Origin: Rhynchopus euleeides
Taxonomy: Eukaryota; Euglenozoa; Diplonemea; Diplonemida; Diplonemidae
Assembly (NCBI GenBank): GCA_963210315.1
Contig: OY723319.1
Span: forward strand, 1,116,001 to 1,180,000
DNA length: 64,000 nucleotides
Reading direction: 5' to 3'
Shown in pieces: positions 1 to 11,870 of the stretch. The notes beneath the pieces were generated by a model that had not been told where the DNA came from, ran no database searches, and saw only the letters and a program-made list of their open reading frames with translations. The translations under genes were made by a program, and so were the position numbers. Within the stretch, counting starts at the first letter, position 1, and every line of letters starts with the position of its first letter.

Positions 1-316
1 GACAGGGTGTCTGGACAGGGAGTGCTGACAGACACGGGAGGATAATTGCTTCCGACGACTGCATGAAGTGAGATACCCCTCTGTGGGACGGACTGGTTGG
101 ACATCATCTGACCTCTAGTAAGTGTTTGGTTCTGAGGCGAGGACACGCCCCAGCCCCCAGCAGAGCAAGTTGTTCGCCATCCTGTTGCAGAAGGTTTGGA
201 TACACTTGGTGAGGAGAGATCACACACCCACAGGGATCCGCATCGCACACAGACACAGGCACCCGAACCCGAACCCAAGGGCCAACCTCAACCCCGACAA
301 AGACACCGCACACAAG
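1..316. other. Upstream region, no gene seen
   Basis: No recognisable coding or RNA gene. The last part has CA-rich and proline-codon-like repeats (around 240-300) and probably forms the 5' leader of the gene that starts at 317. Open frames run through it, but their translation has no domain character. Confidence 0.4.
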
Positions 317-742
317 ATGCTGTCGCTTCTGGTCGTGGCTGCGCTGGTGCCGTCGCTGCAGCGTCCGTGCACGGAGGACAAGCACTGCGAGGCGGGGTGG
401 ACGTGCCGGTCGCTGCTGAAGACGGCTGCGGTGTTCCCGGAGCGCGGGGAGTGCTTCGGGTTCAAGGTGTGCACGAAGAAGTCGCAGGAGGGGGAGAAGT
501 GCGGCGGGCTTGTGGAGGAGTGCGAGACGAACGTGTGTGCGGACGGGCTGGACTGCACGTTCAACGGGCACCAGCCCGGGACGTGCCACTGCGCGGACCC
601 GTGCAAGGCGCTGCCCGTGTGCCCGTCCGGGTTCCAGGAGACAGACCCGTCTGTGTGCAACTCGCTGATGTGGGACGCAGGCATCTGCAAGACTGCGACG
701 CGGTGCTGCCACACCATCACCTGCCGCACCTGGGTGCTCTAG
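317..742 (+). CDS. Secreted cysteine-rich protein, 141 aa
   Basis: The ATG at 317 is chosen because it opens a short hydrophobic leader (MLSLLVVAALVPS) that reads as a signal peptide; frame upstream of it looks like leader sequence. The mature part holds 18 cysteines in about 125 residues, an even number as expected for disulfides, with spacings such as CTEDKHC, CADGLDC, CHCADPC and a late CC pair. This resembles small extracellular modules of the dickkopf or IGFBP-like kind, but I cannot assign a family. It is likely secreted or periplasmic-like in location; the function is unknown. No intron is needed. The stop TAG is followed by an AT-poor stretch without an obvious polyadenylation signal. 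Confidence 0.6.
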   Translation: MLSLLVVAALVPSLQRPCTEDKHCEAGWTCRSLLKTAAVFPERGECFGFKVCTKKSQEGEKCGGLVEECETNVCADGLDCTFNGHQPGTCHCADPCKALPVCPSGFQETDPSVCNSLMWDAGICKTATRCCHTITCRTWVL

Positions 743-1718
743 TCTAGTCCCAGCTACTCTCTCCTCTTGTCTTTGTTGTTGTGCTGCATGTGACATCCTG
801 CATCCTGCATGCGGCACACTGCATGTCAAATTAAGGTGGTGCAGGTCAAGGTCGCTGCGTGTGGAGCAGGACGGGACGGACGTGGGGTAGGGAGCGTAGT
901 CAAGGGGGGCGAGCGCAGTTAGCGCCGCCTTCGTACTTCCTCTCTGATCCGCTGAAGTTGTGTCGAGCCCACGGCACGTACCTTGAAAATACTGTGCTGC
1001 TGGCTTCCGTTGTTGTGTGTTTCCTGTCGTGCCTCGCACAAACAGTAAGTAGTGAGGTGCGTGAACTGTTGTCTTTCTTGCTGTGTTCTCTTCCGATCGT
1101 GTCGACTTCGACGTCGTCTTCTATTTCGCTTCCATTTCTACTCCGCTTCCTATTCCTGTGACACACTGCCTGCAGTGCTGTCCTTGTGTTCACGCGTGTG
1201 CGTGTGCTGTGCCACAAACCCTACTCTTGCCCGAACCACGCCGTGACATGCAATATGCAAGTCTGCACCGTCCGTGAGATCGACACCTGTGTTGCGAGTT
1301 GAGTCTCACGGACGGAGGCAGCACAGTGTTGGCAGATGATGGCGGGCTGTTGTTATGTGTGTGTGTGCTTGCCTGTAGCGTGCAAATATTCGCGCCACTG
1401 CACGGGACGTGCACACACAGCTTGCCGCAGCTTGTCGGGCAGCTCCGCTTCTGATATTGTGACAGATGAGATGTGGTGAGGCCGCACCAGCCCTCACTCG
1501 CTACGCACATATGCACACCCTTGCACTGCCTGCCACAGAGCAACAGGATCACAGCCATTCCGTGATGACACACCAACACACACCACACCTTCCTTGCCAG
1601 ACATTCTCTCCCTACCTGCAACATACACACAGCGCACAAGAAGCCTGTGCCCAGACGACACATCAAGCAGCAGCAGCAGCAAGCAGCAAGCATCACCGAC
1701 ACAGCAGCCCACACCACG
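743..1718. other. Intergenic and probable 5' leader, no gene seen
   Basis: No supportable gene. The right end (about 1660-1718) has a CAG-rich stretch that reads as polyglutamine in frame with the next gene, but there is no ATG in that frame before 1719, so it is taken as leader unless an upstream exon exists. Confidence 0.35.
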
Positions 1719-3468
1719 ATGCAGGCCGTGCACTTCGACGCAGTGGAGAAGCAGCTGCCGACTGACAGCGTGCAAATGTCAACCGGGAACACAGGCACAA
1801 GCACAACCGCAACAGCACCAGCGGGCTCATCACCCACACCTGGACGTGCCTCGGCACCCGAGGCGCCGCTGTGTGATTTGCACACGGGGCTGGAGGGGGT
1901 GCCTGTGAAGTTCGTGCTGGTGCGGAGGGGTGTGGTGGTGGAGCGCCGCCGTACACGCCTCGTCAGCCCCACGTTCGAGGATGTAAAGCGCTGCGCACGG
2001 CAGTGGGCGTGCGGGGACTTCGGGGTGCGGTACGTGGACGACGAGGGGGACGTGGTGGCGGTGGACGTGGAGGAGGAGTGGGCGGAGTGCGTGTCCCTGT
2101 GGTGCCAGCAGGCGGGCAGCGGTGCACGCCCCGCCCTGTGCCTCGTGGTGGAGCTGAGGGGGGGGGGCAGCGGGGCCGAGGGAGAGCGCCCACTCGCAGG
2201 CAGCAGCCCCGCAGCACCCTTTCATGGGGTTGAGGGGGTGGTGGGGGTGGCGCAGGCACCACGCACGCATGCACACTGACGCTGCCGCCGACAGCAGGAC
2301 TGCCGCAGGGTGCGGGGCGCAGGATGTGCACCAGGAGGTGCAGGCGTGCTGCAGGCGGAGTGTGAAACATCCGGGGAAGCACGGCCGCAGGTGCAGCAAC
2401 GCGAACACCGACACCGATGCCGTTGTCGTGGAGAAGCCGAGGCAGTCTGCTGTGTGCGCTGCGGAGGGGTGCACCCGCACTGTCGGCGGGCTGCACAAGA
2501 CGTACTGCTGCCGGCGCTGTGCGGAGGAGGGGGTACACGCACACGGGCCGCGTTGCCAGCGCAGGGCTGCCGCACAGGCTATCGGCAAGGTGGGCAGCAA
2601 CGAGGAGGTTGCACAGCAGCAGAAGGAGCAGGGCTGTGCTGGGTGTGCGTTCCAGGTCACAGGCGTGCACACGACACACTGCTGCAGGCGGTGCGCGAAG
2701 AAGCCTGGTCAGCACGGGCCGCACTGTGCACAGCGTACAGGTGGGTTGCGTGCTGCCGTCACACTCGCCGTTGACGCTGTCATCTCCTCCGATTCTGACG
2801 TGCAGCAGGCGTGCTGCAGGCGGAGTGTGAATCGCCCGGGAATGCACGGCCGCAGGTGCAGCAGCGCGAACACCGACGCTGCCACTCATTCTGAGGCCCG
2901 TGCCGGCGTGGCCACCAGCAGCGACGTGGAGATGCAGCCGCGCACACCGGTGCCGCAGGAGGCGCAGCAGCAGCAAGAGGAGAAGGAGGAGCCCGCTGTC
3001 GGGCAGGCGGTGTGTGCGGCACAGGTGTGCTGCGCAGGGTGCGGCTTCCAGGTGACAGGCGTGCACACGACACACTGCTGCAGGCGGTGCGCGAAGAAGG
3101 GTGGGCAGCACGGGCCGCACTGTGCACGCCGTGTGTTCCAGACGGACGTGGAGGTGGACGTGCAGGAGGTTGACGAGGCTGCGATGGCGGCAGGCGTTGT
3201 GCGCGAGGACGAGGCGGAGCACCTGGCGGCGGGTGTTGTGGCCGACCCGGACCCGCAGCAGGTCGTCCCCGAGGCTGTGCCTGCAATGCCTGTCGTGTGT
3301 GCTGACCCGCGGCCGGAGTTGGAGGCGGTGCCGGAGCCAGAGCCAGAGTCGGACTCGGATTCCGTGCGCGCACTGCAGATGATGGGCTTCGAGATGACGG
3401 ACGCACTGCGTGCACTCGTGTGGAAGTACAACGGGGATGTGGCGCGTGTGCTGGAGGAGCTGCTGTAA
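1719..3468 (+). CDS. PB1 domain, Cys/His-rich repeats and C-terminal UBA: p62/NBR1-like protein
   Basis: Two frames appear to form one gene. The first (ATG 1719 to about 2240) carries a PB1-like fold: FKVxR-type start (VPVKFVLVRR), SPTFEDVKR helix and an acidic OPCA-like loop, YVDDEGDVVAVDVEEEW. The second (about 2294-3468) has three full Cys/His repeats of the form CxxC...HCCRRC...HGPHC (about 2452, 2629, 3016) plus two half repeats (about 2338, 2803), then a UBA domain at the end (ALQMMGF...GDVARVLEELL). PB1 plus zinc-binding region plus UBA is the layout of selective-autophagy receptors p62 and NBR1, where PB1 polymerises and UBA binds ubiquitin; the normal ZZ finger is replaced here by a different repeat. 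The frame change near 2240-2294 could be a small intron ending in GACAG at 2294 or an indel near the poly-G tract at about 2158-2167. Confidence 0.55.
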
Positions 3469-4255
3469 GACGGGAACGGCGACAAATGGCAGCGTGACCT
3501 GGCCGCATGCCTTCTTGCCCTTCTGCTGAGACGCAACGACACAACGAACCACCGACGTGACGCAACCCTGTGAAGCACTTCTTCCCTCTTCCCTTCCTCC
3601 TCAACAACACACAACCACGACAGCGTGCCTTGCTGTTGTCTGCTTTACTAACCACACCCTCCCTTCCCCCTTCCCACCTCACATGAGCCTGTTGTGGCAC
3701 TTCCTTCTATCTCTGATTCGTACCCAATCGGGCGACGGTTGCACAACGCAATGTCTGGGGTCTGTTCTGCTTGATTTCTTGCTGTTTTGTTCTTCTGCCC
3801 ACAGGCGTCTTCTGTTTGCCCCAGACCTCCAGCGTACAGCTGTGCGGCGTCCGTTCGCTTCCTTGCCGCATTCTGTGCTGCACTGCAGCAGAACCTCGCC
3901 CCATCCATCGTTGCATCTTTATCTCTGTTCAGTTGACTGTGCGCCATGTGCGCCTCGACCCGTGTTGCGCGTGGTGTGTCTCTAGCACTGCACCGCGCCT
4001 CTGGTCCACACCAAGTTACGAAGAGGCGACCCCACCCCCCTCCACCACCCGCACCACCACCTTTGCCCTTGTCACCCTTGTGCTTCCCGCTGACTTCCTG
4101 TCTCAGCGTCTGTGGACCCGAGGCACACACTTGCACCTGGTGAGAGTCGTCATTCTGACCATGCACCACGCTGAGCGGGCGCAAGCCTCCTGATTGATTG
4201 CAACGCACACATAGCCACACCAGCCGGGCGCTGCTGACTTTCCACAGGCGTGGTC
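3469..4255. other. Intergenic, no gene seen
   Basis: Pyrimidine-rich plus strand with no domain-bearing frame. It probably contains the 3' UTR of the PB1/UBA gene. Confidence 0.35.
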
Positions 4256-4600
4256 ATGGAGGTGTTCCTGATGGATGCGGCGACAGGCGTGACGCATGCT
4301 GTCGACATTGGGATGGACGAGAAGCCCGGCAGGCTGAAGCTCGAAGCACGCGAGGCGTTCCGCTACCCTCAGCAGCAGCAGCATCACTACTATCTGAGAT
4401 TACGTTGGGAACTTGCAGCGAAGAGAGGCAGAGCACCCTCACAGAACACCACCTTCATCAGGTTTTACGCCCTGGTTGTTGCGTCTTTGTTTTACCACCA
4501 CCACCACCACCCACCAACAGAACCGAGGAGAAGGGGTTCCACACATCGCCTTTTCGGCAAGTCCCCCATCCCCCCCCTCCCCCGGAAGATGTCTTGGTGA
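4256..4600 (+). CDS. Possible short exon with ubiquitin-like start
   Basis: The ATG at 4256 follows an acceptor-like TTTCCACAG (ending 4248). The first ~40 residues (MEVFLMDAATGVTHAVDIG...) look like two beta strands and a helix in the manner of a ubiquitin-like N-terminus. After the polyglutamine the frame degenerates into His/Pro homopolymer translation, so only the first ~130 bases may be real. It could be an upstream exon of the gene at 4852 or a remnant. Weak call. Confidence 0.2.
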   Translation: MEVFLMDAATGVTHAVDIGMDEKPGRLKLEAREAFRYPQQQQHHYYLRLRWELAAKRGRAPSQNTTFIRFYALVVASLFYHHHHHPPTEPRRRGSTHRLFGKSPIPPLPRKMSW

Positions 4601-4851
4601 GGGCTCCACACACGACAGCGCCACGCCCCCCCTAACCCCCTAACCTCCCAAAACCCCCCCCCCCCCCTAAATCGCGCCAAACTCTACTCCCAACAAGAGT
4701 GGTCTCCCCCCCCCTACCTCCGGTGCTGGGAGACTTTTCCATTCACTCTCGACGGCCAAACCCTCCCCCGACCTCCCCCCCGAGAAAGTAAATTGTGCCA
4801 GGCAGAGGTCCCTGATCCAGGCGCGCTGGGGAGGTTCCTCCTGATCACAAC
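4601..4851. promoter_or_regulatory. Leader of the zinc-ribbon gene with a motif shared upstream of CLEC16A
   Basis: C-rich leader. It contains GGGAGACTT followed by TCCATTCACTCTCGACG at about 4730-4755, which recurs at about 26330-26361, also upstream of a start codon. A promoter or leader role is inferred only from this recurrence. Confidence 0.25.
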
Positions 4852-7800
4852 ATGGCGGCATCGGGTGTTAAACCGAGGCCCCCCCCGCTGCCAAACAGCC
4901 CGCCTCCGGGGCTCGGGGGGTCCGGGGGTCCGATGCAGCAGGCAGGCCGGGGGAATCCGATGGAGCCGACCAGCCCTGTGAGTCCGAAGACTGAGATGCC
5001 TCCGACTGTCACGCTGCAGGGTCGGCTGGGGAAGATATACAACGACGGGAAGATGAAGTACGGCGGGGAGGGGATGGCGAAGGTGATGCGCGCATCCCCC
5101 ACGCGAGATCTGCTGCCGTCTGAGGCATCGGAGGGGCTGCTGGAGAGGGATGTGATCATCAGCATGCGGAGCCTGCTGCTCTGCAGCAGAAAGGGCATCG
5201 TCAAGGCCGACTTCCCTTTGCCGCACATTGAGGAGGTTGTGGACTTCACAGCTGAGGTGGGGCATCCCCCTGGGAGGGAGCTGTATCAAGTCACCACGAC
5301 AAAGGCGGAGATTGCTATTGTCGACGTGCCCAGCAAGCCGCAGTTTGTGGAGGTGCTGCAGCAGATGTGTGCCGCGTGGCAGGGGCGCGAGATCCTCTGC
5401 CAGACGTATGCAGAGTCGAAACGGCCTCCTGTTGGGGTCCCGCCTCCACCGGCGCAGCAGCCGCCGCCTCCGCCTCCGCCACAGCAGCATCATCATCGGC
5501 AGGGGAATCGGCACTCCATGTCAACGTATGTCTTGTTTGTTGCTGCAACAGGGATCCTGTGTCGGTGTCAAAAAGGATAGTAGGCAGGCGCTTTGGGGAA
5601 CACATGCAAAACCTCTATATCACGTGGCGGAGTTTGCTTTTTGTTTTGGATTGTGGCATACAAAAACAAACTCAGAGGGGGGAGGGGGGTGTGTTCTCGC
5701 CCAAACAAAAAGTGAAGGCAAAAAAAAAGGGGGGGGGGAAATAATGGCAAAAAAATGATGTGTGCGGTTTGATTTGCACTCTTCTGCTCTTCTCGCGCAC
5801 ACCCCCTCAACATTCAGTTCAACTCACCCTCACCCTCTCCCACACACAGGCACGGCTCACCCCACATGCGCGCTGCGAGCAACTTCGACACCGTCTCCCA
5901 CAGCTCCTCGCTGTCCCGCCTCCCGGGGGGCGGGAAGGACACCAGCTCACGGAGGTCCCGTGGCCACTCCTCCACGACGACAAGCAGCACGAGCCGGCAC
6001 CACCGCCGGCAGTGGTCCCCACCCCCGGTTGTGACGAACCCGTTCCTCCGGAAGCAGGTCGGGGTGGAGCCTGGCATGGCGACCTGCGAGCGGTGCGGCT
6101 GCGATGTCGACCCGGGGCGGCACAAATTCTGCACATCCTGCGGGCTGAGGGTGCACTTTGCCGCGAAGGACGGGGTGCTGATCAGCCGGAGCGCCCCACT
6201 CCTCAGCAGGATCGCTGTCCTCCGCAGGCACATCGGCGATGTTAGGGTTGCCCTCAACGACCCTGCCGACGAGCTGGACGACGTCCCCGAGGAACTGAAG
6301 GATGAGATCATCTCCCAGCAGCAGCAGGCCATAGCCGAGCTCAAGAAATACGTCGAGACTCAGGCCCTCCTCACAGCCGAGCAGGCCCTGCAGCTGGACC
6401 AGCTGCAGATCGCTGTGGCGGACGACCTGTCGTCTGTCTCCGACACCACCCTCATGTTGGGTCCCGACTCCTCGCCATCGGTGTCCTCAGCAGGGAGCTG
6501 GGCGGAGGGGGGCAATTCGGAGGATGACGGGTGGGGGTTTGCAAGCCAGGGGGGTGGGAGGAAGAAGCGCGCGTCCCACCCGAAGGCGAGCAAGGCGCAG
6601 CAGCGCGAGATGGGTGAGCTGCAGGAGTGCATCGAGGCGCTGACCCACGGGACATATGCGGAGCACCTCCAGGCGCAGACGAAGTCACTCAAGATGGAAG
6701 TCGCGAAGCTCAAAAAATGGGCCAAAATGAAGCGCAAGCGCGAACGCGAGAAGACAAAAAACCTCCGGGCCTGGGTTGACTCCCAGGCCCGCGGCGCAAT
6801 CCCCCCACAGCAGGACGCCCCACCCCAACCCGATTATGCCGAGTGGGGGGACTACTACGGGCCTGGCTACTACTACCCACAGGGGGGGCTCGGGTCGGGC
6901 CAGCAGCAGGCCTACGGAGGGTATGACGCGCCGTATGACAACAACATGTCCTTCGCGATGCATCCCCCTGGGGGGGGTGGGGGTGGGGGTGCCTATGACG
7001 ACTTCCCTGGTTATGCCGATGCGGAGTCTGACTACGCCGACCCGCGGAATCTTCCTGCAGATGTGGTGAACGCCGCTTTCAGGCGGGGGAGGCAGCACTC
7101 CGTGTCGGAGAGCTCCGCGATGGAGACGCCGACAAGCCGCCCGATGCAGCGTGCTATCGACAAGCGCCTGAAGGCGAATGGGGGGCGGAAGGACGGGCAG
7201 GCCCCGGCGAAGAAGGGGAAGCATACTGGGGGTGTGTCGGCGAGCGGCAACAGCAGCGGTGTCACCAGCGGCGGCGGCAGCCGGCCCGGCGGAGGGGGCG
7301 GGGGCGGGGGCCACCTCGAGGCGACCCCTTCGCAGGTGTCGGGGTCGTCGTCGGGCTGGGGGATCCCCAAATCCCCAACGCTGATGTCCATCGGGAAGGG
7401 GTCCGCAGCTGGTGCGGGCAGCGGCAGTGGCAGCGGCGGCAGCGGGACTCCGTCGCAGGAGCCCCGCCCATCACAGCGCCCCTCACAGGGTGTCCCTGTT
7501 AGTGGTGGGAGTGGTGGTGATGGCGGTGGCGGTGGCACCAGAGGTGAAAGTGGCGGCGGCGGCGGCGGCGGCAGCAGCGGCGCCAGCACAACCGAGTCGG
7601 AGAAGCACCGCCAGATTATCCGGGATGGCATCTGGGGCGGCGGGGCGGAGCCGCTCGACATGAAGTACTTCTACCCGCATCCGGTGCCCTCGAGGGGGTT
7701 CGCGCGGGAGGAGGGCATCGGGGGTGGTGGTGGTGGTGGTGGTGGTGGCGCTGGCGGCGCCAGGCCCACCCCCAGCAGCAGGGCACCACCCGGGGGCGCT

Positions 7801-8460
7801 GCCCCGGCGGGGTTTCCGACACCGCCGGCACCGGCGGCGGGGCAGCAGCAGTATCACCAGCCCCAGCCAGCTGCGGGGTTGTGGTACCCCCAGCAGCAGC
7901 AGCAGCAGCAGCACTACCAGCGCGAGCCTGCAGGGCTCCGCCCCCACACACAGTCGGCAGCCTGGTCCCCGCCGCAGCCCTTGTTGGATGCAGGGGGGGG
8001 CTATGCCCAGCAGCAGCAGGGGCCGGTGTTGGGGGTGGGCGTGGGGTTGGCCCAGCCGGTCCCGCTGCCGCTGCCACCCGGCCCCCACCCCGCAGCTGCC
8101 CTGCCGCAGGGCGGGCGGGGCGCGCAGCAGGGGCTGCCTGTGGCGGGGCTTTGCCCCCAGCAGCAGCAGCAGCAGGTGCTGCAGCAGGCGTCGTCAGCCG
8201 GCTCCCCAGCGGTGGCGTCGTCCGCCCCCGAGAGTGTCTCCCGCGTGCGTTGGGCAGGGCGTGCCCCAGAGAGGGGGCGCAGCGGGGGTGCAAGCGTTGC
8301 AGGTGGTGGAGGCGGCAGCCGGCCAGACCTGCGGGGTCGGAGCAAGGGGGCGGCGACCAGCGGGGCGCTTTCGATCAGCTCGCCGCAGGCCCCGAAGGCC
8401 TCCAGGTATTGGTCTCCCCCGAGGGCGTCCGAAGAGGGGTCGGCAGCTTCCAGGGTGTGA
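4852..8460 (+). CDS. Two-exon scaffold-like protein with PH-like N-terminus, zinc ribbon and coiled coil, about 1094 aa
   Basis: Exon 1 is 4852-5525 and exon 2 is 5850-8460; the join (GTATGT at 5526, ACACAG ending 5849) keeps frame, with 2 nt before and 1 nt after. Exon 1 encodes a Pro-rich start and a ~130-residue globular piece (VTLQGRLGKIYNDGKMKYGG through FVEVLQQMCAAWQGREILC) that looks PH-like, with a C-terminal amphipathic helix. Exon 2 begins with a Ser/Arg-rich stretch, then a CxxC-x10-CxxC zinc ribbon (CERCGCDVDP...FCTSCG), a helical coiled-coil region (ELKDEIISQQQQAIAELKKY; later AKLKKWAKMKRKRER) and a long Gly/Ser/Gln/Pro-rich tail. I do not recognise the family. The architecture suggests a membrane- or cytoskeleton-associated scaffold; this is inference. 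The tail is open for >1.7 kb with strong codon bias, supporting coding. Confidence 0.65.
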
Positions 8461-9299
8461 GGCAGGATGACGTCCTGCCCTGAAGGGGGAGGGGGAGGGG
8501 GGGGGAGGGCGGGCTGTACCGCGGAGTAGAGTTAGAGCGCCGGGCTGATTTTATTCATGAACTCATGATTTGGCATCCCGGCTGTTATTCATTTGGTGGT
8601 GGGGGGGGGGGTTCGTGATTTTTTTTGCTTCTCTTGCAATTCGGCGGGGGGCACTGAGGTTGGGGCATGTGGGTGGGGGGGGGTGACGCTTAGTTTTTTT
8701 TTCAGAGTTTTATTTTGCGCCACAGTTTATGATTGCGATGCCCTCATCACGGCGCACCTCTATTTTTTTCTGCTGTATTCGCATCGAGCGCATCGAGCTA
8801 GCCCATCCCTGCTCCTGATGCAACCCTCAACACCCATCTCAACGCCGTCCCATCTCTGTGACGATGGGCGAAAGAAAATTAGCAAATCCCGCCGATTCTG
8901 CAGTTCTGTATACGTTGCGGTGCGACCCCCCTACCCCTCAGCCCAGCCCCTTCTGTTTTATTTGTCTGTCCCCGAGTAGAACTAAAAAAACCCCCGATTT
9001 CGCCAGACAGAACCCCCATGTGTCTGTGCGGCAAGCGGGGGGGGGGGTGGGGGGGTGGCATCTGAGTTTGTTCAGTGCGGTGCACGCAACAGAGAGGTTT
9101 GCGTGTATGCGAGCTCTCTGCCAATTCTTCCTCTGTGCGTGTCTCACAAAATGACCACGTTGTAAGTGTGGCGCACAATGTGCATCGCACCGCAGGGTGC
9201 GATGTTCGATTGGTTCCATAAAAAATGCTCGCGTGTGTGTTTAGTAACTGGGCTGGAGATCACATCATCGGCAGCATGCTCGTCTGTCTGTGATCTGCA
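8461..9299. other. 3' flank and intergenic, no gene seen
   Basis: G-rich then T-rich sequence with long homopolymers; no gene supported. A degenerate ~70-bp motif (GGAGATCACATCA...CTACAAAATA) begins near 9255 and is related to sequence at about 33728-33790 and 33812-33885. Confidence 0.35.
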
Positions 9300-9690
9300 C
9301 TACAAAATAGTTCACGTCTGGGTGCTCCATGTGAGGTGCGTGAGCCTCTTCGGTATCTCCTGTATGAATCACTCGTCAGCGCGATGGGACGACACGAGAC
9401 GCATGCAGTCGCTGGCTTCTTCAGCTTGCAGCTGGGGATCTCAGCCCTCGTCCATACTTCCGGCGGGTTGCCCGCTCCTCCACGGGAGGTTTAGGATGTG
9501 TAGTAGCGTCGTGCCGTCGGCCCAAGGTGTTGTATCATCTCGTTGTAGACCCCGTCAGGCCCACAGACTGCCTTGAGGGCGTATAGCGTATTGTCTCGTC
9601 CAGCTCTGCTTTGGTGAGCGGGAGCTCTCTCAGGTGTCTTTCCCCAAGAGGTGGCAGGGGTGTTGCCAGCTGGCATTTCCGCACACGCCT
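9300..9690 (-). pseudogene. Decayed non-LTR retrotransposon (LINE) reverse transcriptase fragment
   Basis: On the minus strand, frames read LTKAELDETIRY, then GPDGVYNEMIQHLGPTAR, then LNLPWRSGQPAG with PEVWTRAEIP in a neighbouring frame. This is the usual order at the start of a LINE RT domain (hxxLxxAIxxLKxxxAxGPDGIxNEMLKxL...LNxSWxxGxxPExWxxAxIxPxxK). At least two frame changes and a stop separate the pieces, so it is dead. No 5' end, endonuclease or poly-A tail is seen, so it is a short truncated relic lying 360 bases upstream of the DCAF13 start. Confidence 0.55.
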
Positions 9691-10048
9691 TTCTCCCGCC
9701 CCACCACTCAGAGCGGTGATGTTGTGTGTTAGAGTTGAGGTATCGAATCGCAGCACCCCTTCCCCCCCTACATCTGACATCCGACAACACCACAGAGATG
9801 CGACCCATCTTGAATCTCTCCCCTCTCTTATGCACAGCGCCACCCACACAGGCAACACACCGAGGACACACCCCCCCCCCCCCCCCACCCTGCACGGAGG
9901 TCGGGGAGGAGGCGTGGGTGGGTCTGTCGCCCTACCGGGCCCCGCAGTCCCCGCCGCCTGCTTTTCTTGATTGTTTCTTGTCTCACACACACAGGCAGGC
10001 AGGCAGGTTGCCGGGTGTTGCCACCGCCTCCACCGCCGGGCCCTCACG

Positions 10049-11576
10049 ATGGTGAAGATCAAGGTTCTGTCGCGGTCCACCCGCGAGAACACACGCGATG
10101 TTGCGAGCGACGTCGGGAAGGTGAGGCGGAACCTGGACCCGAAGCTCCACCCGTTGGAACGGCAGGTTGAGTACCAGAGGGCGAAGACCGCGAGCAAGCT
10201 GGACCGCATGTTTGCAAAGCCATTTGTCGGTGCGTTGGAGGGCCATGTCGACACGGTGAACGTGCTTGCTAAGGACCCGACAAACCTGTCGCTGATGCTG
10301 TCCGGCGGGTGCGACGGCGAGATCAAGCTGTGGAACATCCAGAAGAAGGAGCAGATGCACAGCGTGAAGGGGCACAGGGGCTTTGTCAATGGGCTCGTCA
10401 CCGCCCCCGATGGCGCAGCGTACTTCTCCTGCAGCGACGACAAGGCGATACGGATGTGGGATATGGACGGCATGCAGCAGCAGGACGCACACGGTGAGGC
10501 ACGCCCCGTCGCAGAGTACCTCGGGGAGCACTCCTTCAAGTCGCTGGACCACCATTGGAACAAGGGCATGCTGTGTTCCGCAGGAGTGAACCTCCAGCTG
10601 TGGGATATCACACGGCAGCAGCCGATCACAACGTTTAACTGGGGTATCGAGCAGGTCACGAAGTGCCGCTACAACAAGGTGGAGACAGATCTGATTCTCA
10701 CCGCGATGTCCGACCGCTCCGTCTGCATCTACGACTCGCGTGTGGAGCAGGCCACCCAGAAGGCGGTTCTGACGATGAAGACAAACGCTCTCTGTTGGAA
10801 CCCGATGGAGCCGATGACATTCATCTGCGCGAATGAGGACACCAACATCTACCAATTCGATGCGCGGATGCTGAACAGGGCACAGCTGGTGTTCGTGTCG
10901 CACGTCGCTGCAGTGCTCGACGTGGACTACTCCCCCACAGGGAAGGAGATGGTGTCCGGGTCGTTCGACCGCACCATCCGTCTGTGGAAGACGGACATCT
11001 GCGACGGGACGTCGCGGGACATCTACCACACCAAGCGGATGCGCAGGGTGGGTGCCATCGAGTGGACTCTCGACAACAACTACATCATCTCTGGGTCTGA
11101 CGATATGAACGTGCGTATCTGGAAGTCGCAGGCATCCGCACCCCTGAAACATCTCTTCCTCCGTGAGAAGAAGAAGATTGAATACGGCGAGAAGCTGCGG
11201 CAGAGGTATGTTGTTCTCCGAGAGGAGGAGTGGGTGGTTTGCTCTCCAGATATTCAACAAGAAGATCCCCGGCGGTGTCAAAAGGATGGGTGCAGCTCTG
11301 TGGTTTCCCTTTTCTTCTGATTCACTGTCCCCTCCCCCCCCCCCCCCCACCGCCGCCTTCGCAACACCCCCCACACACAGGTTCGGCGAGTTCTCGGAGA
11401 TCAAGAAGATCAACAACCAGCGCCTCATCCCCAAAGCCATCAAGATCGCGCAGAAGAAGAAGCGCGTCATGGCCGAAGCGCGTCGGCGCAACCTCGTCAA
11501 CAGGCAGCAGAACACCAAGAAGATTCTCGAGGGCCCGACCATCAAGAAGGACGTGGTTCTGGAGACTCCTCAGTAG
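10049..11576 (+). CDS. DCAF13: DCAF13/SOF1 WD40 protein, 450 aa
   Basis: Exons 10049-11205 and 11381-11576 are joined across a 175-nt GTATGT...ACACAG intron in frame (AG + G). The start MVKIKVLSRSTRE matches the family N-terminus, followed by the diagnostic RNLDPKLHPLERQVEYQRA and KLDRMFAKPFVGALEGH. Seven WD40-type blades follow (GEIKLWN, AIRMWD, NLQLWD, SVCIYD, FDRTIRLWK, MNVRIWK visible). Exon 2 is the Sof1-like C-terminal domain, basic and helical (FGEFSEIKKINNQR...KKKRVMAEARRRN). Length is close to human DCAF13 (445 aa). In yeast and human this protein is part of the U3 snoRNP/SSU processome needed for 18S rRNA maturation in the nucleolus; a CUL4-DDB1 adaptor role is also reported in animals. 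The gene looks intact. Confidence 0.93.
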
Positions 11577-11870
11577 CCTTCGTGCCGCCGTTATTTCCCC
11601 TCTTGCCGCCCTTCCACTTCCACCTGCCAGCACGACGGGCTGTGGAAGGGAGTGGGTTGGATGGGAGGCGGGGTGGTGTGGTGTGGTGCAAGATCTCTGT
11701 AATTTCTTGCACCGGTTCCGGGTTCCGGTCTGCGGGGGTATGGTGAGTGTAGTTTTTTTTTGTGTTGGAGCCCAGTGTTCTCGCGACTTTTGGGATTTTC
11801 AGAAAGTGCGGAGGAGTTTTTCTTTGCGTTTTTTTGGACCTGGAAATTTTTTTTCCACCCTGAAATTTTT

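Noticed and set aside
1963-3552. 529-aa antisense frame over the PB1/UBA gene
   Set aside because: Leu/His/Arg-rich translation typical of a reverse-strand shadow; the plus strand has recognisable domains.
4496-4520. Histidine-rich peptide from CCACCACCAC repeat
   Set aside because: A trinucleotide microsatellite inside C-rich leader sequence; not evidence of a metal-binding protein.
9983-11545. 520-aa antisense frame
   Set aside because: Shadow of the DCAF13 gene on the other strand, caused by high GC at third positions.
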